DNA of 64,000 nt from Aphelocoma coerulescens (taxonomy: Eukaryota > Chordata > Aves > Passeriformes > Corvidae), in NCBI RefSeq assembly GCF_041296385.1, contig NC_091017.1, positions 52,512,214 through 52,576,213 of the forward strand, given 5' to 3'. A program made the translations under genes and the position numbers. The notes beneath the pieces were generated by a model. That model was not told where the DNA came from, made no database searches, and saw nothing but the letters and a program-made list of their open reading frames with translations. Every line of letters begins with the position of its first letter. The stretch's first letter is position 1. This document shows, piece after piece, positions 14,240 to 25,640 of the stretch.

Positions 14240-14620
14240 AAGTAGATTTTAGCCTATAAAGCATTTAGATACATATGCATTTATGTGAAAAACAATGCTA
14301 TTCATAATGTAAACAACTCACAAATATAATTTTGACCATTCATTTATGTATTGAATTGCAGCCAGCTGTACAAACCAAACTTTGCAGCTGCATCAGTAAA
14401 GCAGCAGAACAGTAGCCATAAAGGGAAAACTGTCCTCTTAAGGCTGAACTGTGTTATGGAGTTAGGGACACAGTTTTAGGTGAATCGGCATATAATGCAT
14501 CACAGTTCTGTAGGAGGCTCCAAGCATTATTCTTCATAATAAATACTTTCAATTTGCATCAATTTTATCCTAAGGAACTAAGAATTAAGTATATTGCTAC
14601 ATAAAGAAATATCACATTTG
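14240..14620. promoter_or_regulatory. Candidate conserved non-coding block (low confidence)
   Basis: The block holds ATATGCAT (POU-like), AATTGCAG, TTTGCAT and several TAAT/AATTAAG words. It has no repeat signature and no coding potential. Selection here is by motif composition alone. Confidence 0.18.
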
Positions 14621-17600
14621 ATGTTTACTCCACGTGCACAAGCATCCCAACCACAACAGCTTTTATTTCTGCTGAATCAGGACCAACCCACTCACCTTCC
14701 ACCACATTTCCTCTAGAGTTGCCTAAAATTCAGAGACCAGCTTTATACAGAGAATAGAAAACCACAGCACTCTAGATGAGAAGGTTTTGCTGACAAGACT
14801 AAAAGCAGTTCCGTTTTCCAGGGTGGTATAACTCTTGACAAAAAGTTTATTTCAAATTTTCTCTGGGGGCAAGGAGAGAAGAGTCTGACCCAATGGCATA
14901 TTTACTATTTCATGCAAACAAAAATAAACTCAAATGTCTAATTGCTTTCCTTGGGACCCATCCAAAGTGTTATGCAAGTGCTTAAACAGCCAACAAAACC
15001 CCTCAGTTAGATCTTCTACTCCAGCTGAACCATGTAGTTTTTCTGACATCTAGTGGCAAGTAACTGTGGAGTTTTTTCTTCATAACAGAAAGTTTGGAAT
15101 GAATTTACTTCCTCCTAGGAAGTTTTGACAGGACAAAGCCTTCAAAAAAGCAAACTGTGTAGGAAAACCCTAGCCAGCCCCGATGTCCTTCCCTGAAGAA
15201 CACATTTGCTATAATGTGTACTGAAGACCCATGAGGCAAAGCATCAAATCCAGAAGATGCTAGGGCTCATTCTACAGGCCTGTGAATGCTTTCCACATGC
15301 AAGCTCTAGCATGGCTTGTGGGCTTCTTCCCCATCTTTAAGAGATGCTGCAGCTAGTTTCTGTAAGCTGTATTGCTCTGGAGAACTTTTCCTCAGCTGTT
15401 ATTGGATTGTTAGAGAAACACACAAATACTTCACAGAACTGGCTGCGTGTGAGTTCTAAGTCTTTCAAATAATGTGCAATTGTTGCAAAGAAGACGAGTG
15501 GATTTTTCTTTCTCCTGAAAGCACATCTTGAGGCAGTAACCAGTCACCTTCAAATGGTGATTATTCCTCGGGTCCCTAAAGCTCAGTAAATGCCTAGACA
15601 TTTTAAAAAAGGAACTATTGAAATGCAGCCCACTAGAAGTTCTTGGATTATACACTGTATCAACAGAAGTTGCATGGGGAATGTGAAAGTGAACCACAAA
15701 GAAGTTTTTCATCTTTAAGGTTTAACATTCTGTATTCCACACATGGTTTGAGCCCAGTGACTTCACTGGGACTTTGTATACATGAGTAAGTAAAGCTGGA
15801 CTACAGAAAGAGACCTGTAAAGCAAAATAGCTGGTCCCAGGGATATGATATCCATACAATCTTCCAGTTCATAGGGGACCACCTTAGAGAAGGTCTAGCA
15901 GTCCAGCTGCATGGACAGGACAGCTGCCAGTGGCTGCAGCACCAGTGTTCCCCTCGGGTACGCCTTTCCACTCCCTCTCCCCAGAGGGATTGTAGTTTGC
16001 ATACTCTGAGGCTAAAATGGTAATGTAGATGTATTTTACTCTAGCTTCTTCATGCACGAGCACTATTCTTCCCTGAACATCACTCATCTGCTTGTAACAT
16101 GCCAGGAGGGTGAGCCACCTGTATTCCTCTTGTGCATTTCCTTTCTCTGGTCACACAAAGCACTAGCAGCTGCTTGTGCTCCTGCCTCAGTATCAACCTG
16201 CTCTGTAAAATACCTTATATTCTATGGATTAAAAAACAATTAGACTGAAGCCATAGCTCTTCAACAGAAACAACAGAAAAAGTTATTAACTCTATCATGG
16301 AAAAAAACCCCGCTGTGGATAAAGAAAGATTGAGAGGCAAAAGTGACTGTGAGACTGAACATTCCCAGAAAGATGGCCCTCATTATGCACATGACTGCCA
16401 AGTAGTAAGATAAATGGTGACTTTGAATTCCCTGAGCAAAACTATAACCCAGCTTTACATATACTTGTGTCTTGCTGTGCCTCTGTCCTATTCTACTCAA
16501 TGACCTTGGCAGGCACATACCTCTGCCTTTCTAGTTCCCATTCCTTTCTCCTGTCCTTTTCTACCAGCTTCACAGCATTGAGCTTCCTTTATAAAACAGA
16601 ACAGAGGAGCAATCTGCTCCTGTATTACTCAGCAGTTACTACTCAATAAGTGTTTTTAGGCAGAACTAAAAATAGATTCTGGATCTCTTAAGAAGTCCCC
16701 CTGTAGTCAAGAAAATTGTTAATGAAAAATATTTACAAGATGTAGATGTAGAAATGAAGTCTTTTCTTTTAAATAATCTCCCTAATTTCTGCCGTTTCTG
16801 ATGCTGGCTGCTAGTTTCACACATAATCAAAATAGTTTAATTTTTTCTTGGTCTCAACACACAAGTACATGACAAATGCATATTAGGGTTCTTTTCCCCC
16901 TAAAAAATAATCAATTTGCACCATAATTCTTTTATCATGTGGAAGAGCCCCCTGCCCATATGCAACTGTGGAGTGCCTGGCAGACCAACTACAGTATTAG
17001 AAAGATTTTTCAGAGGAGCAATGGTGATGTGGGGCTTGCAACAGGACAGGGCACCAAGAATCACCTTCATTCTAAAGAGGTGATGATTTAAAGGTACCAT
17101 CTTGGCAGAAGAGCACAGGAGAGTTTTCATCAGCATCCCATCCTCCAAGACATACAGATGGTGCATAGGGAATTACAAAGCTTAAGAATTCAGACAGTGT
17201 TGTGCCCATTAAAATACAGAACATACAGTACTTTATTGAGAGAAGGGGAAGAAATCTCCCATCTGAAAGAGACCTGTCACCTTGACAAAGACATATTGTC
17301 TGTACTGCACAAAGGTCTGCAACACCACGTAAATACTGAACATGTAATGAGTCCTGCAGTTATACTGAAGGGAACATCCTCTTATGTTTCATACAAGGCC
17401 TGATTCTGCTGTGCCTTGCAACAGCACAAGGCAGAAGTCACTCACCTGAAGTCCTTGGTGTTAAAATGACATTTTCTAAATCAGAGCTGTGATACTTTTC
17501 TTCAAAATAAAAAAGTGTTAACTGCCAAACCTGCAGCCCCTCCAGTTCAACTTCATTTCAATGAGGATCACAGTTATCACTTGGGCTTGAACATCTTCAC

Positions 17601-18379
17601 AGACCCTTCTCCAGTCAACGTGACTGCCCCTGTTCTTAGCAACAAGTAATTAATTTATGCCCCAAGTTGTGACTGAAGTACCTTACATACAAACAGGAAG
17701 ATGGGAGCTACCTTCTCCCCATTTTCAAAACTGTACTGGCTGCTGCTGTGGTCTCCTATGTCTGTACTAGTATCATATCCAACCAAGTCCCTTGCAAATG
17801 GAACAACAAATGAACAGCATAGCCTAGAAATGGTAATAGGAGAGAAATATTAAGCATTTTCATCCATACAAAGAGAACATGGATGAAAAAGGACACTGTT
17901 TTGTTCTAGACTGCGTATCTAAGGGTACAGGACAATAATCTTTCAACTGTTGGGTACCCTTTGCTCATTTGGCTGAATGGGATCTAAATGTGTTCAGGTT
18001 TTATGCATGGCCCTTCCCTAAAGTATCAGCTCACTCTCTGCAAGAGGAAGAAAGTTTAAAGCCCACCTTACTGCTAAAACAATGGTGCCAAGAAACATGC
18101 CTTCCATAATTCTGGGACTGTGAAATGACATCTATTTGAAATGGACAGGAAATTTAACAGTTTTTCCAAGCACATATTTTTTTCTTTAGTATCCTTCTGA
18201 GAACAATTTAACCTCAGATGCTGGAAAATCCATGCTTTATTACAAACTGGGAATTTTCTTTGCGTGATGAGTTGGTTTTGCACACATTTACTGACATTTC
18301 ATGATTCCCAGTATAGCAATTGGGTTAAGCAAGCACCTGCACTGCAAGGTCTCCAAACCTGACCAGAGCAAGTTTTGCT
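14621..18379. other. Unique non-coding DNA
   Basis: No gene or transposon recognised. A CTCF-like word at 15045-15056 is annotated separately. Open frames such as those on the minus strand near 15431-15712 and 16261-16518 have no recognisable family resemblance and no convincing splice context. Confidence 0.55.
15045..15056 (-). promoter_or_regulatory. CTCF-like motif
   Basis: Read on the minus strand the core is CCACTAGATGTC, preceded by TTG. This fits the CTCF core pattern CCRSYAGRKGGC at all but one position. It is a short match, so occupancy is uncertain. Confidence 0.4.
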
Positions 18380-18700
18380 TATTTGTTGGGTATTGACAGT
18401 TAGTTGAAGCACAAACTGTGCAATAATCAATTCCACTTAGTTTTGATCCTACTTTTAAGGACCCAGATATTATTTAAAAGTTCATATTTATGCCATCTCT
18501 GAATGGTGTAAATGCCATCTGGGAGTAGGAGTCAAAAATATTATGTGGACAGGTATAAACTCAACCAATTATGCCTTTTAAGAAATTCTTATAAACACTG
18601 GACAAATAATAAACAAAAAATTGACCTCAGTGCCAAAGTAAGGTAATTAAAATAATATTATAAATGTATTTATAAATTTATAATTGTTGACAATATCTTG
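18380..18700. promoter_or_regulatory. AT-rich candidate regulatory block (low confidence)
   Basis: This block is dense in AATCAATT, TAATTAAAAT and TATAAATTTATAATT words, with no repeat signature. The AT-richness alone generates many homeodomain-like words, so the support is weak. Confidence 0.15.
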
Positions 18701-19800
18701 CAACATGACACTGTTTGCAGTGGGTCTGGGACAGTATATCCAATTTCAGTGTAAATAAGATAAACTCCTTTACCCTCACCTGTGTTGTTAATCTGCTTAC
18801 CCTGGGGCTAAATATCCCCTGTGGGTTCCTGTTTCTTTCTACACAATGTATATACATGCCATGTCCGTTCAAAATAAGTGGTTTGTTGGAGCATTATACA
18901 TCTACCTGCACAGCTTGTTCCCTTCCTCCATTAGAGGGAAGCAGATTCACACTCAAGTACATACAATTTGCTCTTTTTTGCTCATCATCAAGAACAAAAC
19001 CTGCTACCACCAAATTTTAAGAAATAGCTATGCTGAAAAATGTCTGTGGCTCATTGCCAGCAAACTGGTGACAGTTACAGTGACCATATACCCAGTCTTT
19101 TTCCACAGAAAGGTGCTACTAAGATCCACATTGTTGCACAACAGTTTTAAGCTTGAAGGCATCTCAGACAATAGCACAAAGATTGTTTTCTATTCTCAGT
19201 CTTGTTTTCAGTCAGTCATTTCCCCTGCTAAATAGTCACTGGTTTACCTTCCAAAAAACCAGAGATGAATGTTAGAATGGGCTCTGGATAACATATCACC
19301 TAATTCTGTTCAAGACCAGGAGAATTACCTGTTGGAAATTATCTGGAAGGGTCTTAATGAATACCACAAGGTTTCTGCTAAACAGACGCTCTTAGCCAGT
19401 CTAGAGAGATTCTACCTTGGATCACGATTAATTGCTTGGATTTCATAAGGTGCACCAGATGTCAGGGTCAGCAAGTCCTCTTGCTGTTTCAGGAATACTG
19501 CCAAAAATATTGGCTGGCTCTGTTCCAGGGGACTGACTTCATGCAGCAGCAGGATAGCAGTCACTGGTCATCCTATAAAGGTTTAATTTCAAGCCTGATT
19601 TCTAAATGGTGAGAACTATAGATAAACAGGAAACTCAGGAGTTTGTTATGCCTATAGGGACACACACCTACCAAAATTATTTCAAGCATAGCAAAGGACA
19701 CTTAAGATCCATTGTCTAAGGGATGGCATAAACACTGACTGTGAAGAAAAGCAGACAGGAAAGCAAGGAAGAGGTTTTATTTATTCACACTCAGACATAT
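18701..19800. other. Unique non-coding DNA
   Basis: I see nothing that supports a gene. The longest open frame (plus strand, about 129 codons near 18846-19235) has no domain I recognise, and its composition looks like translated non-coding DNA. Confidence 0.5.
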
Positions 19801-19849
19801 GCATTAGCACTGTTGACTGTCTTTTGTCTGCCTGGAGAGTTCATTTTGG

Positions 19850-19930
19850 CAATTCCAATATAAAATATTGCAGCCCTTTAACTATAAGCTCTCCTGCTGC
19901 CGGAGGTCAGCTCTCATCAAGCTGGTAAGT
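19850..19930 (+). promoter_or_regulatory. Possible TATA promoter with short first exon and splice donor
   Basis: A TATAAAA box lies at 19859-19865, overlapped on its left by CCAAT, and preceded by TTTTGGCAATTCC, an NFI-half-site-like word, and by an ATGCATTAG POU-like word near 19799. A start would be expected about 30 bases downstream, near 19890. A strong splice donor, CTG|GTAAGT, follows with its first intron base at 19925. The implied first exon is only about 35 bases and has no ATG, so it would be untranslated or from a non-coding RNA. The DNA after the donor is unremarkable. These elements could coincide by chance. Confidence 0.25.
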
Positions 19931-20799
19931 CTCTGGGAGAGTCGAGTTGGAGAAAGCTGCCCTTTCCATCTCAGCAAATGGTGGGAGTGGCTCAAGGCAG
20001 AGAAAGGCAGTAGTCCAGGTCATTTGTTATAACAACAGAAATCTGTTTTTCCTTTGCCTTTCTCACACAAGAATTTTTTCACTTTTATCATTTAAAATTA
20101 AATGGTTTATGTCCAAAACTGTTCCTCAACTTTTGTTAGTGAAGTTTCTGGAGACAGATACAGATGCTGCAGATCAGTCTTTCCTTGTACCAAATTAAAT
20201 CTGTTAGTAATGATGAGAACCAACTTGATGTCAGGTTTTTGAGGGCAAAAAAGGCTTAAAGAGGGTAAAAAAGACTGTAGGATTAGGTTAGAGAAAAACA
20301 CAGTATCCACAAGCAGCAGCCAGGACAGGTATAGGAAACTAGACCAGTCGAACAGTTGCATACTGACAATTTCCTACAGCATATGAAAGCCTATGAGGGA
20401 GAAAATCTGGAAAGGAAGGTTGCAGATGGCTGCTGATATGCCTGCTAAGTCTTTTTCTGGCAGTGGTTTAAAACCAAGGAAAAGGGTAACAAGAGACCAT
20501 GTCCATTGTTACCATGTGCACAGAAAGCTGAGCTGTAGTTAGACAGCTCTGGTCAGCTGAGACAAAGTGTTCCTCGTAGACCTTCTGATATTTTTTAGCC
20601 ATCTATTTTCAGAGAGTTTGTCTTTAGTGCTTCAGGCTGGTTTACCCCTGGAGAGTTTCAACCATCTGTAAGTAAGTTTGTCATTGGAGAATTTGCTGTA
20701 GGTAAAATAAAGGAGGAAAATGCTTGGAGAAAAGTAGAAATGCCCTCACTGGACAGCTTGCTTTCACTGGAAAAGTCATCCATTTCCTCTAATGCTCAC
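19931..20799. other. Unique non-coding DNA downstream of the TATA/donor signal
   Basis: No exon, RNA gene or recognisable repeat. If the upstream signal is a real promoter, this would be the start of its first intron. Confidence 0.5.
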
Positions 20800-21960
20800 G
20801 AGTCATTTACTGGACTGTATTATTTTTAGTTGGGTGGTTGTTAAAGATAGGATTATAAATAAATGTATGCCTGAGTGCTCTTCTAACCACTTTTCCTTGA
20901 CACTGTGAATTGATATTGCAGGCATCATTACATGGGTTGTACTCTAAGGGGTGAAGGGCTCTGTTAATAAAAATATGCTTTATACAGAGCCTTTATGTTA
21001 GTCTTTTTAGGCTCAGTTATGATTGACTTTAAGCTATGTGAATTTCTGGAAAACATTCAAAAATATCCATTGCTTTTCAGCTGAAACAGGAACCTTCTGT
21101 AAATTAGGTCTCTAAGAAGAAAGGAAGAGACCAAGGGAATTGAGTACGTCATTCTATAGTTACCCAGGCATATCAAGCCTGTCTCAATAAATTACAGCAG
21201 ACATCAGCTGACAGGCTAGTATGGAGGGGCATAAAAAATTAAAGCCAGTAATCTGCCCATTTAGAAAGGAAAGGTAAGCAGCACTTAACAGTGCTAAAGA
21301 TTGTGCGACAATTTATGATTCAGGATTTTTACCCATTTCATAATGGGCTTACTGTAGGTTTTCAGTGGGTTATTTTAGACTGGAGGTCAGAAAAATAAGA
21401 GCATGCATGCTCTACTGAGAGCAAAAATAATAGCAATGATGTTTCATTGTCAGGTTAGTACAAATATTCATACGTTTATGGTTAACTTTAATTTCTAGCA
21501 TCTTGGCTTTCCACTAATTCTTGCTGTTAATATTTTAGTTCATACTTGTTTGCTAATGAATAAAGTGACATAGTGGCAATTAAAATAAAGATGAAAGAAG
21601 ATTCTAGAGGTCTCTAAGACACTGATCTATTTTTTAAAGGAATCAACTGACATTTTGGATTGGGGAGAGCATGATCAATCAAATGATAGACTGATTTAAT
21701 CAAACCGATTGACATATGTTATAGTTTAACATTTGTCAGGAAAGATCATTGCATAATTAAGACTAATGAGCTACTTTACAGTCATGCTTTCATTCCTATA
21801 AATAAGATTACAAATGCAACTAATACAAATATTTTAATAATGCTCTCAAATCTGCATCTCTGTAATGGCTGATTATGACTGAAGCATTCAAATCATGGCA
21901 GTGCTTTCATGTACCACCTTTGATACTTCATTGACCACAAGCCCATGAATCACATACAAT
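20800..21960. promoter_or_regulatory. AT-rich block with clustered homeodomain/PBX/POU-like words
   Basis: Across about 1.1 kb the sequence is AT-rich, repeat-free and dense in enhancer-type words. Examples are ATGATCAATCAAATGAT and TGATTTAATC near 21670-21701, GATTGACA near 21708, ATTGCATAATTAAG near 21749-21762, and TGCTAATGAATAAAG near 21550. It resembles the conserved non-coding elements common in vertebrate gene deserts. This is inference, because conservation cannot be tested from one genome. Confidence 0.3.
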
Positions 21961-24389
21961 AATTCTAGTCCAATCTATGCTCCTGCACAAAGACAAAACC
22001 CACAGCATCTACACTCTTTCCCACCTTGGTACAAATATCCTGTTGGTAAACTGATGATTTCAAGTAACACTAGTGTGTCTATAAATATTGGTGCTAAACC
22101 ATTCAGGAGGCTGAAATCTCTCTTTCTATAGGGCAAGACCAGCACCTGCATCCACAGCTTTTCTGGGTATCTCCTGCTAGGTTTCCCAGTAACTTCAAAC
22201 AGCATCCAGAGGCACCCTTCTTTCTTCCTGTGACAGTCATCTTCAAGACAGCCTGCTCTCAGGACTGGCAGAGCTGTAAGTATTTGAACAGTTATTACTT
22301 GAATTGATTATATTGAATCTCTGGATAAAACAGCAACACAAAGTAATGCATATTTAGTGAAATCATATAGGTTATCCACCTCAGGCTTAGAAATGCAGTA
22401 TTAAGACCCTAAACTTGAGAAACATTTTACACAGAACACATTCAGATTACCATGGAGTCCTAGCCTTTAGAACCTGAGTTCTCATAGGGCAGAAAAAGTC
22501 AGGGTTTTTCCAGATCTGCAGAGCTTAAAGGCAGTCAGTTTTGTTCAAGCTTATTCTTAAAATATTCTTGGGTTGATAATTCTTTTAAATAAACCAAGGT
22601 ATGAACAAAGGGGACTGCAGTGGAAATTTTAATGCAATCTTAAATAAGATGTCTGTTACAAAATGACTGACAGCACAGCAAGGAATACAATGCAGCAGAA
22701 CAGCCTCTCAGTGGCAACTAAGACTGAAGTCATAGCTTTAAAATCTGATGGAACACTGTCATCTGGTGGCAGTTTGAACAGAGTACAAGCTCTGAGCTTG
22801 TTTTTGTTGCACAGCCTTCTTTCCCTTGAAAAGGTTCATTTTAATAATCAATTAATTTGATTCAAATTACCTAGAATTCAGCCCAAGGTCTGGATTGTTC
22901 ACATCAATAAAAAGGAAGATTGGCACCACATATCCTGCTAGTTAATCCAGAAATAAGTTACCACAATTTTCAACTTATATTGAAAAAAATGCCTTGATAT
23001 TTCAGTTCTGCAGATTATCACAGGATCCTGCAGCAACCCAGACAAAAGCTTCTACTGGACACACTGCAAATTTGTGCAGAAAATTCAGAAGATCTGGAAG
23101 TGATTAGAAATTTAACAAAATTTTAAAATCCCATGCTACGTGAAGGTTGCATCTTACTTAGCAAACTGCTCAGTAGACATTTCTCTTAGCAATTCAACCA
23201 CTAATTGTGACTAGGAGAACCCATATACATGTTTTTAATCATGAAAACCAGCTCAGACATTCAGATTTTCTAACAATAGGGAGACACTATTGTTGGATGT
23301 ATTTCTGGTTTCTAATTTCAGATAATTCTTTAATTTCAGAGAATTCTTTGTCAGTAAGTCTCAGTTAAGATCTCAGCAGAGACATTTGTGACCAAATATA
23401 TACCTGAATATCTGTTATTGAGAGAAACCTTACAATGGCTGTACAATGACCCACACCACAGTCTGAAATAACCTTGTGTGAGCCTGAAAAAAAATCAGAT
23501 TTAGGTCCATAAGGGGGACAGAAGTATACATGGATTCTTATATATATGGTCTCATCAGCAATAGCTTGCTACCAGAAGCCCCTGATCCTTGCTGAGTTCA
23601 GACCCAGAACTGAGGCTCAGCTTCTCTTAAACCTTTCTCTCAGGCTGTCACTGTCCCTGGTGCACACCAGTCAGGGACCAACCAGCAGGCCATTTTGGAA
23701 ACAAATAGTTTACTTCCCCCTGGGCCACTGCTAAAGCAACGCCAGCAAGCTGAGAGACCAACTGATACCTTTTATTGTGTTTACTGAAGGAACTCAGCAA
23801 CTGATAACAACTAATAACAGACAGGGCAAGAGTCAGCAGCTGCCACTGAAATATCCAGGGTGATGCAAGTGCTTTGAATCCATCACACGAGCAAAGCATG
23901 CTGGCAGCTCTGACACAATACAGATGCAGGTAAATTCAACTGTAAATAGAAAAAAAATCACAAAAAATACTGAAGAGCTCCTTTGCATGAAAACAGAGAA
24001 GCAGAATAAACAGGGCAGACTCTTAGTTGTGCTGAGCCGGGAGATGGAAGTAGACCATGAAGATGGGTAACTTCAAACTAATTCTGTATGTAAAACCACT
24101 TGAAAACTTAAAAGATTAATATATTATTACTGATATACTATTACCTGCAGATTTATGATAACAGGCTTCAGTTCTAAACATTTGTGGTTCTCCCTTGCCA
24201 CAACAGAACAGATAAGAAAACCAGTTGTGATAGACTAGAAGAAGCATCAAAGTGTTAATATCTAGATTTTTATTGTGGTAGGAAAAAAGCCTGGGTTCTT
24301 ACTTACTTTCTATTCAGGCAAACTTTTTCTGCCTGGAGTTAGAGGTTTGTGGGACAGACAGAAAGAAATCTAGATAAATTAGATATGCA
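21961..24389. other. Unique non-coding DNA
   Basis: No gene or transposon recognised. A CTCF-like site at 22758-22769 is annotated separately. The short open frames near 22663-22860 and 23648-23899 show no family resemblance. Confidence 0.55.
22758..22769 (-). promoter_or_regulatory. CTCF-like motif (best of three)
   Basis: On the minus strand this reads CTGCCACCAGATGAC. The core CCACCAGATGAC differs from the CTCF pattern CCRSYAGRKGGC at one position, and the left flank TGCC also fits the extended motif. It is the strongest CTCF-like word I found. Its orientation is the same as that of the sites at 15045 and 57523. Confidence 0.45.
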
Positions 24390-24790
24390 TTTGTTTTTTA
24401 GGGTTTTGGCCTTGACCAGGATTGTTTGCTGACAACTAAATCCCCTTTGGTAGAATTAGGTGGTTATCATTAATGGTCTAGTCACAGCAAGGAGATGGGA
24501 GGAGGGAGAGTTATGTAGTTTATCATTTTATGTAGCTGTCTGGCAGGTTGACCTCATTTTTCACTGCCAAGAATAGCTTTAATAATTTGTATTTAACTCT
24601 CTGCTAATTATAAAGCTGGCAAAGTTTCAAATTAAGGTTCATTATACAGGCTACTGCTCAGTTCTTATACATGACATTTGATCAGGACTTCAAGACTGAA
24701 AGCAGTTGGTTAACTTACTATTTCCTCTTTGTTTAAGCAAAGGATTAATTCCTTGTCTTTGCAGTGAAGCTGTTGAGGCTGCCTATAAAT
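24390..24790. promoter_or_regulatory. Candidate conserved non-coding block
   Basis: The block has no repeat signature and contains GCTAATTATAAAG, TTCAAATTAAGG, TTAATAATTTG and AAGCAAAGGATTAATTCC words, which are homeodomain-like and TCF-like. It has no coding potential. It is picked by motif composition only. Confidence 0.25.
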
Positions 24791-25164
24791 TAAATTCATC
24801 AATCTAAAAGAAGCAGTAGCAACTGAAGAATTACATCAAAATCAAATATAGCTGACAAAATTAAATGCTAGGTGAACTACTGTTGAACACAAGAATAGTA
24901 CCCACCAATTTAACCTTATGGGGAAGGATTCTGGGAATCTAAATAATGATTATGACAGGATAGGTTTTAGTTACTTTTGTCAACAAGTTAAATGACAGTC
25001 TGGTCTCTCTAAAAACCACTGCACGATTGTGGGGTGACAAAATCTATTAGCTGTCTTACTTGGAGACATTTGCCTCTTGCCTGAAACTCCTAGCAAACCA
25101 GTCCAAGGCAGACAGACACCCAAGCAGTGCTTCCCTGGGTCCTGGTGATGAGGGCAGTTAGGAT

Positions 25165-25640
25165 GGGTCCAGCTGGGCTTTCAAAACTCCAGTGATGGAG
25201 TCTACCTGCTCCAATCCTTTACTGTTCCCATGGGATGTCTTGTGTCCATTCAGCTAACCTCCCCACAGGCACTGTGGTTCTCCAGATGGCTCCCTCTGAA
25301 ACTCCCTCTCCTCCAGGCTGCACAAGCTTTCATCTGCCAGCCTCTTCTAACAGGGCAAGTGCTCCTGCATGACCAGTTTGGTGGCTCTCCCTTGGATTTG
25401 TTCCAGCTTATTAACATTTTTTTCTGTATTGGCTGAGAAGCTGAAAGGAGAAACAAACCTAGGTGTAATATCCAGATTTGGTCAATCAGGTGCTGAGGAG
25501 GGGGAATAATCCCCTTCCTGGATTAGGCTATGCTCCTGTTAATGCAGCCCAGGATGCTGATGCCCCTCTCTCTGCTGTGAGAGCACACTGCTCCTCATGT
25601 CCAGCTTGCTCATCAGCTTTTATAATTGCAAAAGTTTACT
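25165..25640 (-). mobile_element. Old CR1 LINE fragment (3' part)
   Basis: Read on the minus strand this is a diverged piece of the 3' part of a CR1 LINE. Plus-strand landmarks shared with bird CR1 copies are: a 'gggctttcaaaactccagtgatgg' region near 25174-25198; 'tctcctccaggctgcacaagc' near 25306-25326; 'catgaccagtttggtggctctcccttgga' near 25368-25396; 'attaacattt' at 25410-25419; and 'gttaatgcagcccaggatgctgatgcc' near 25538-25564. The order is the same as in the younger CR1 at 62518-64000. Divergence is high and no open frame survives. Similar CR1-like words may extend left to about 25070, so the left boundary is uncertain. Confidence 0.8.
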
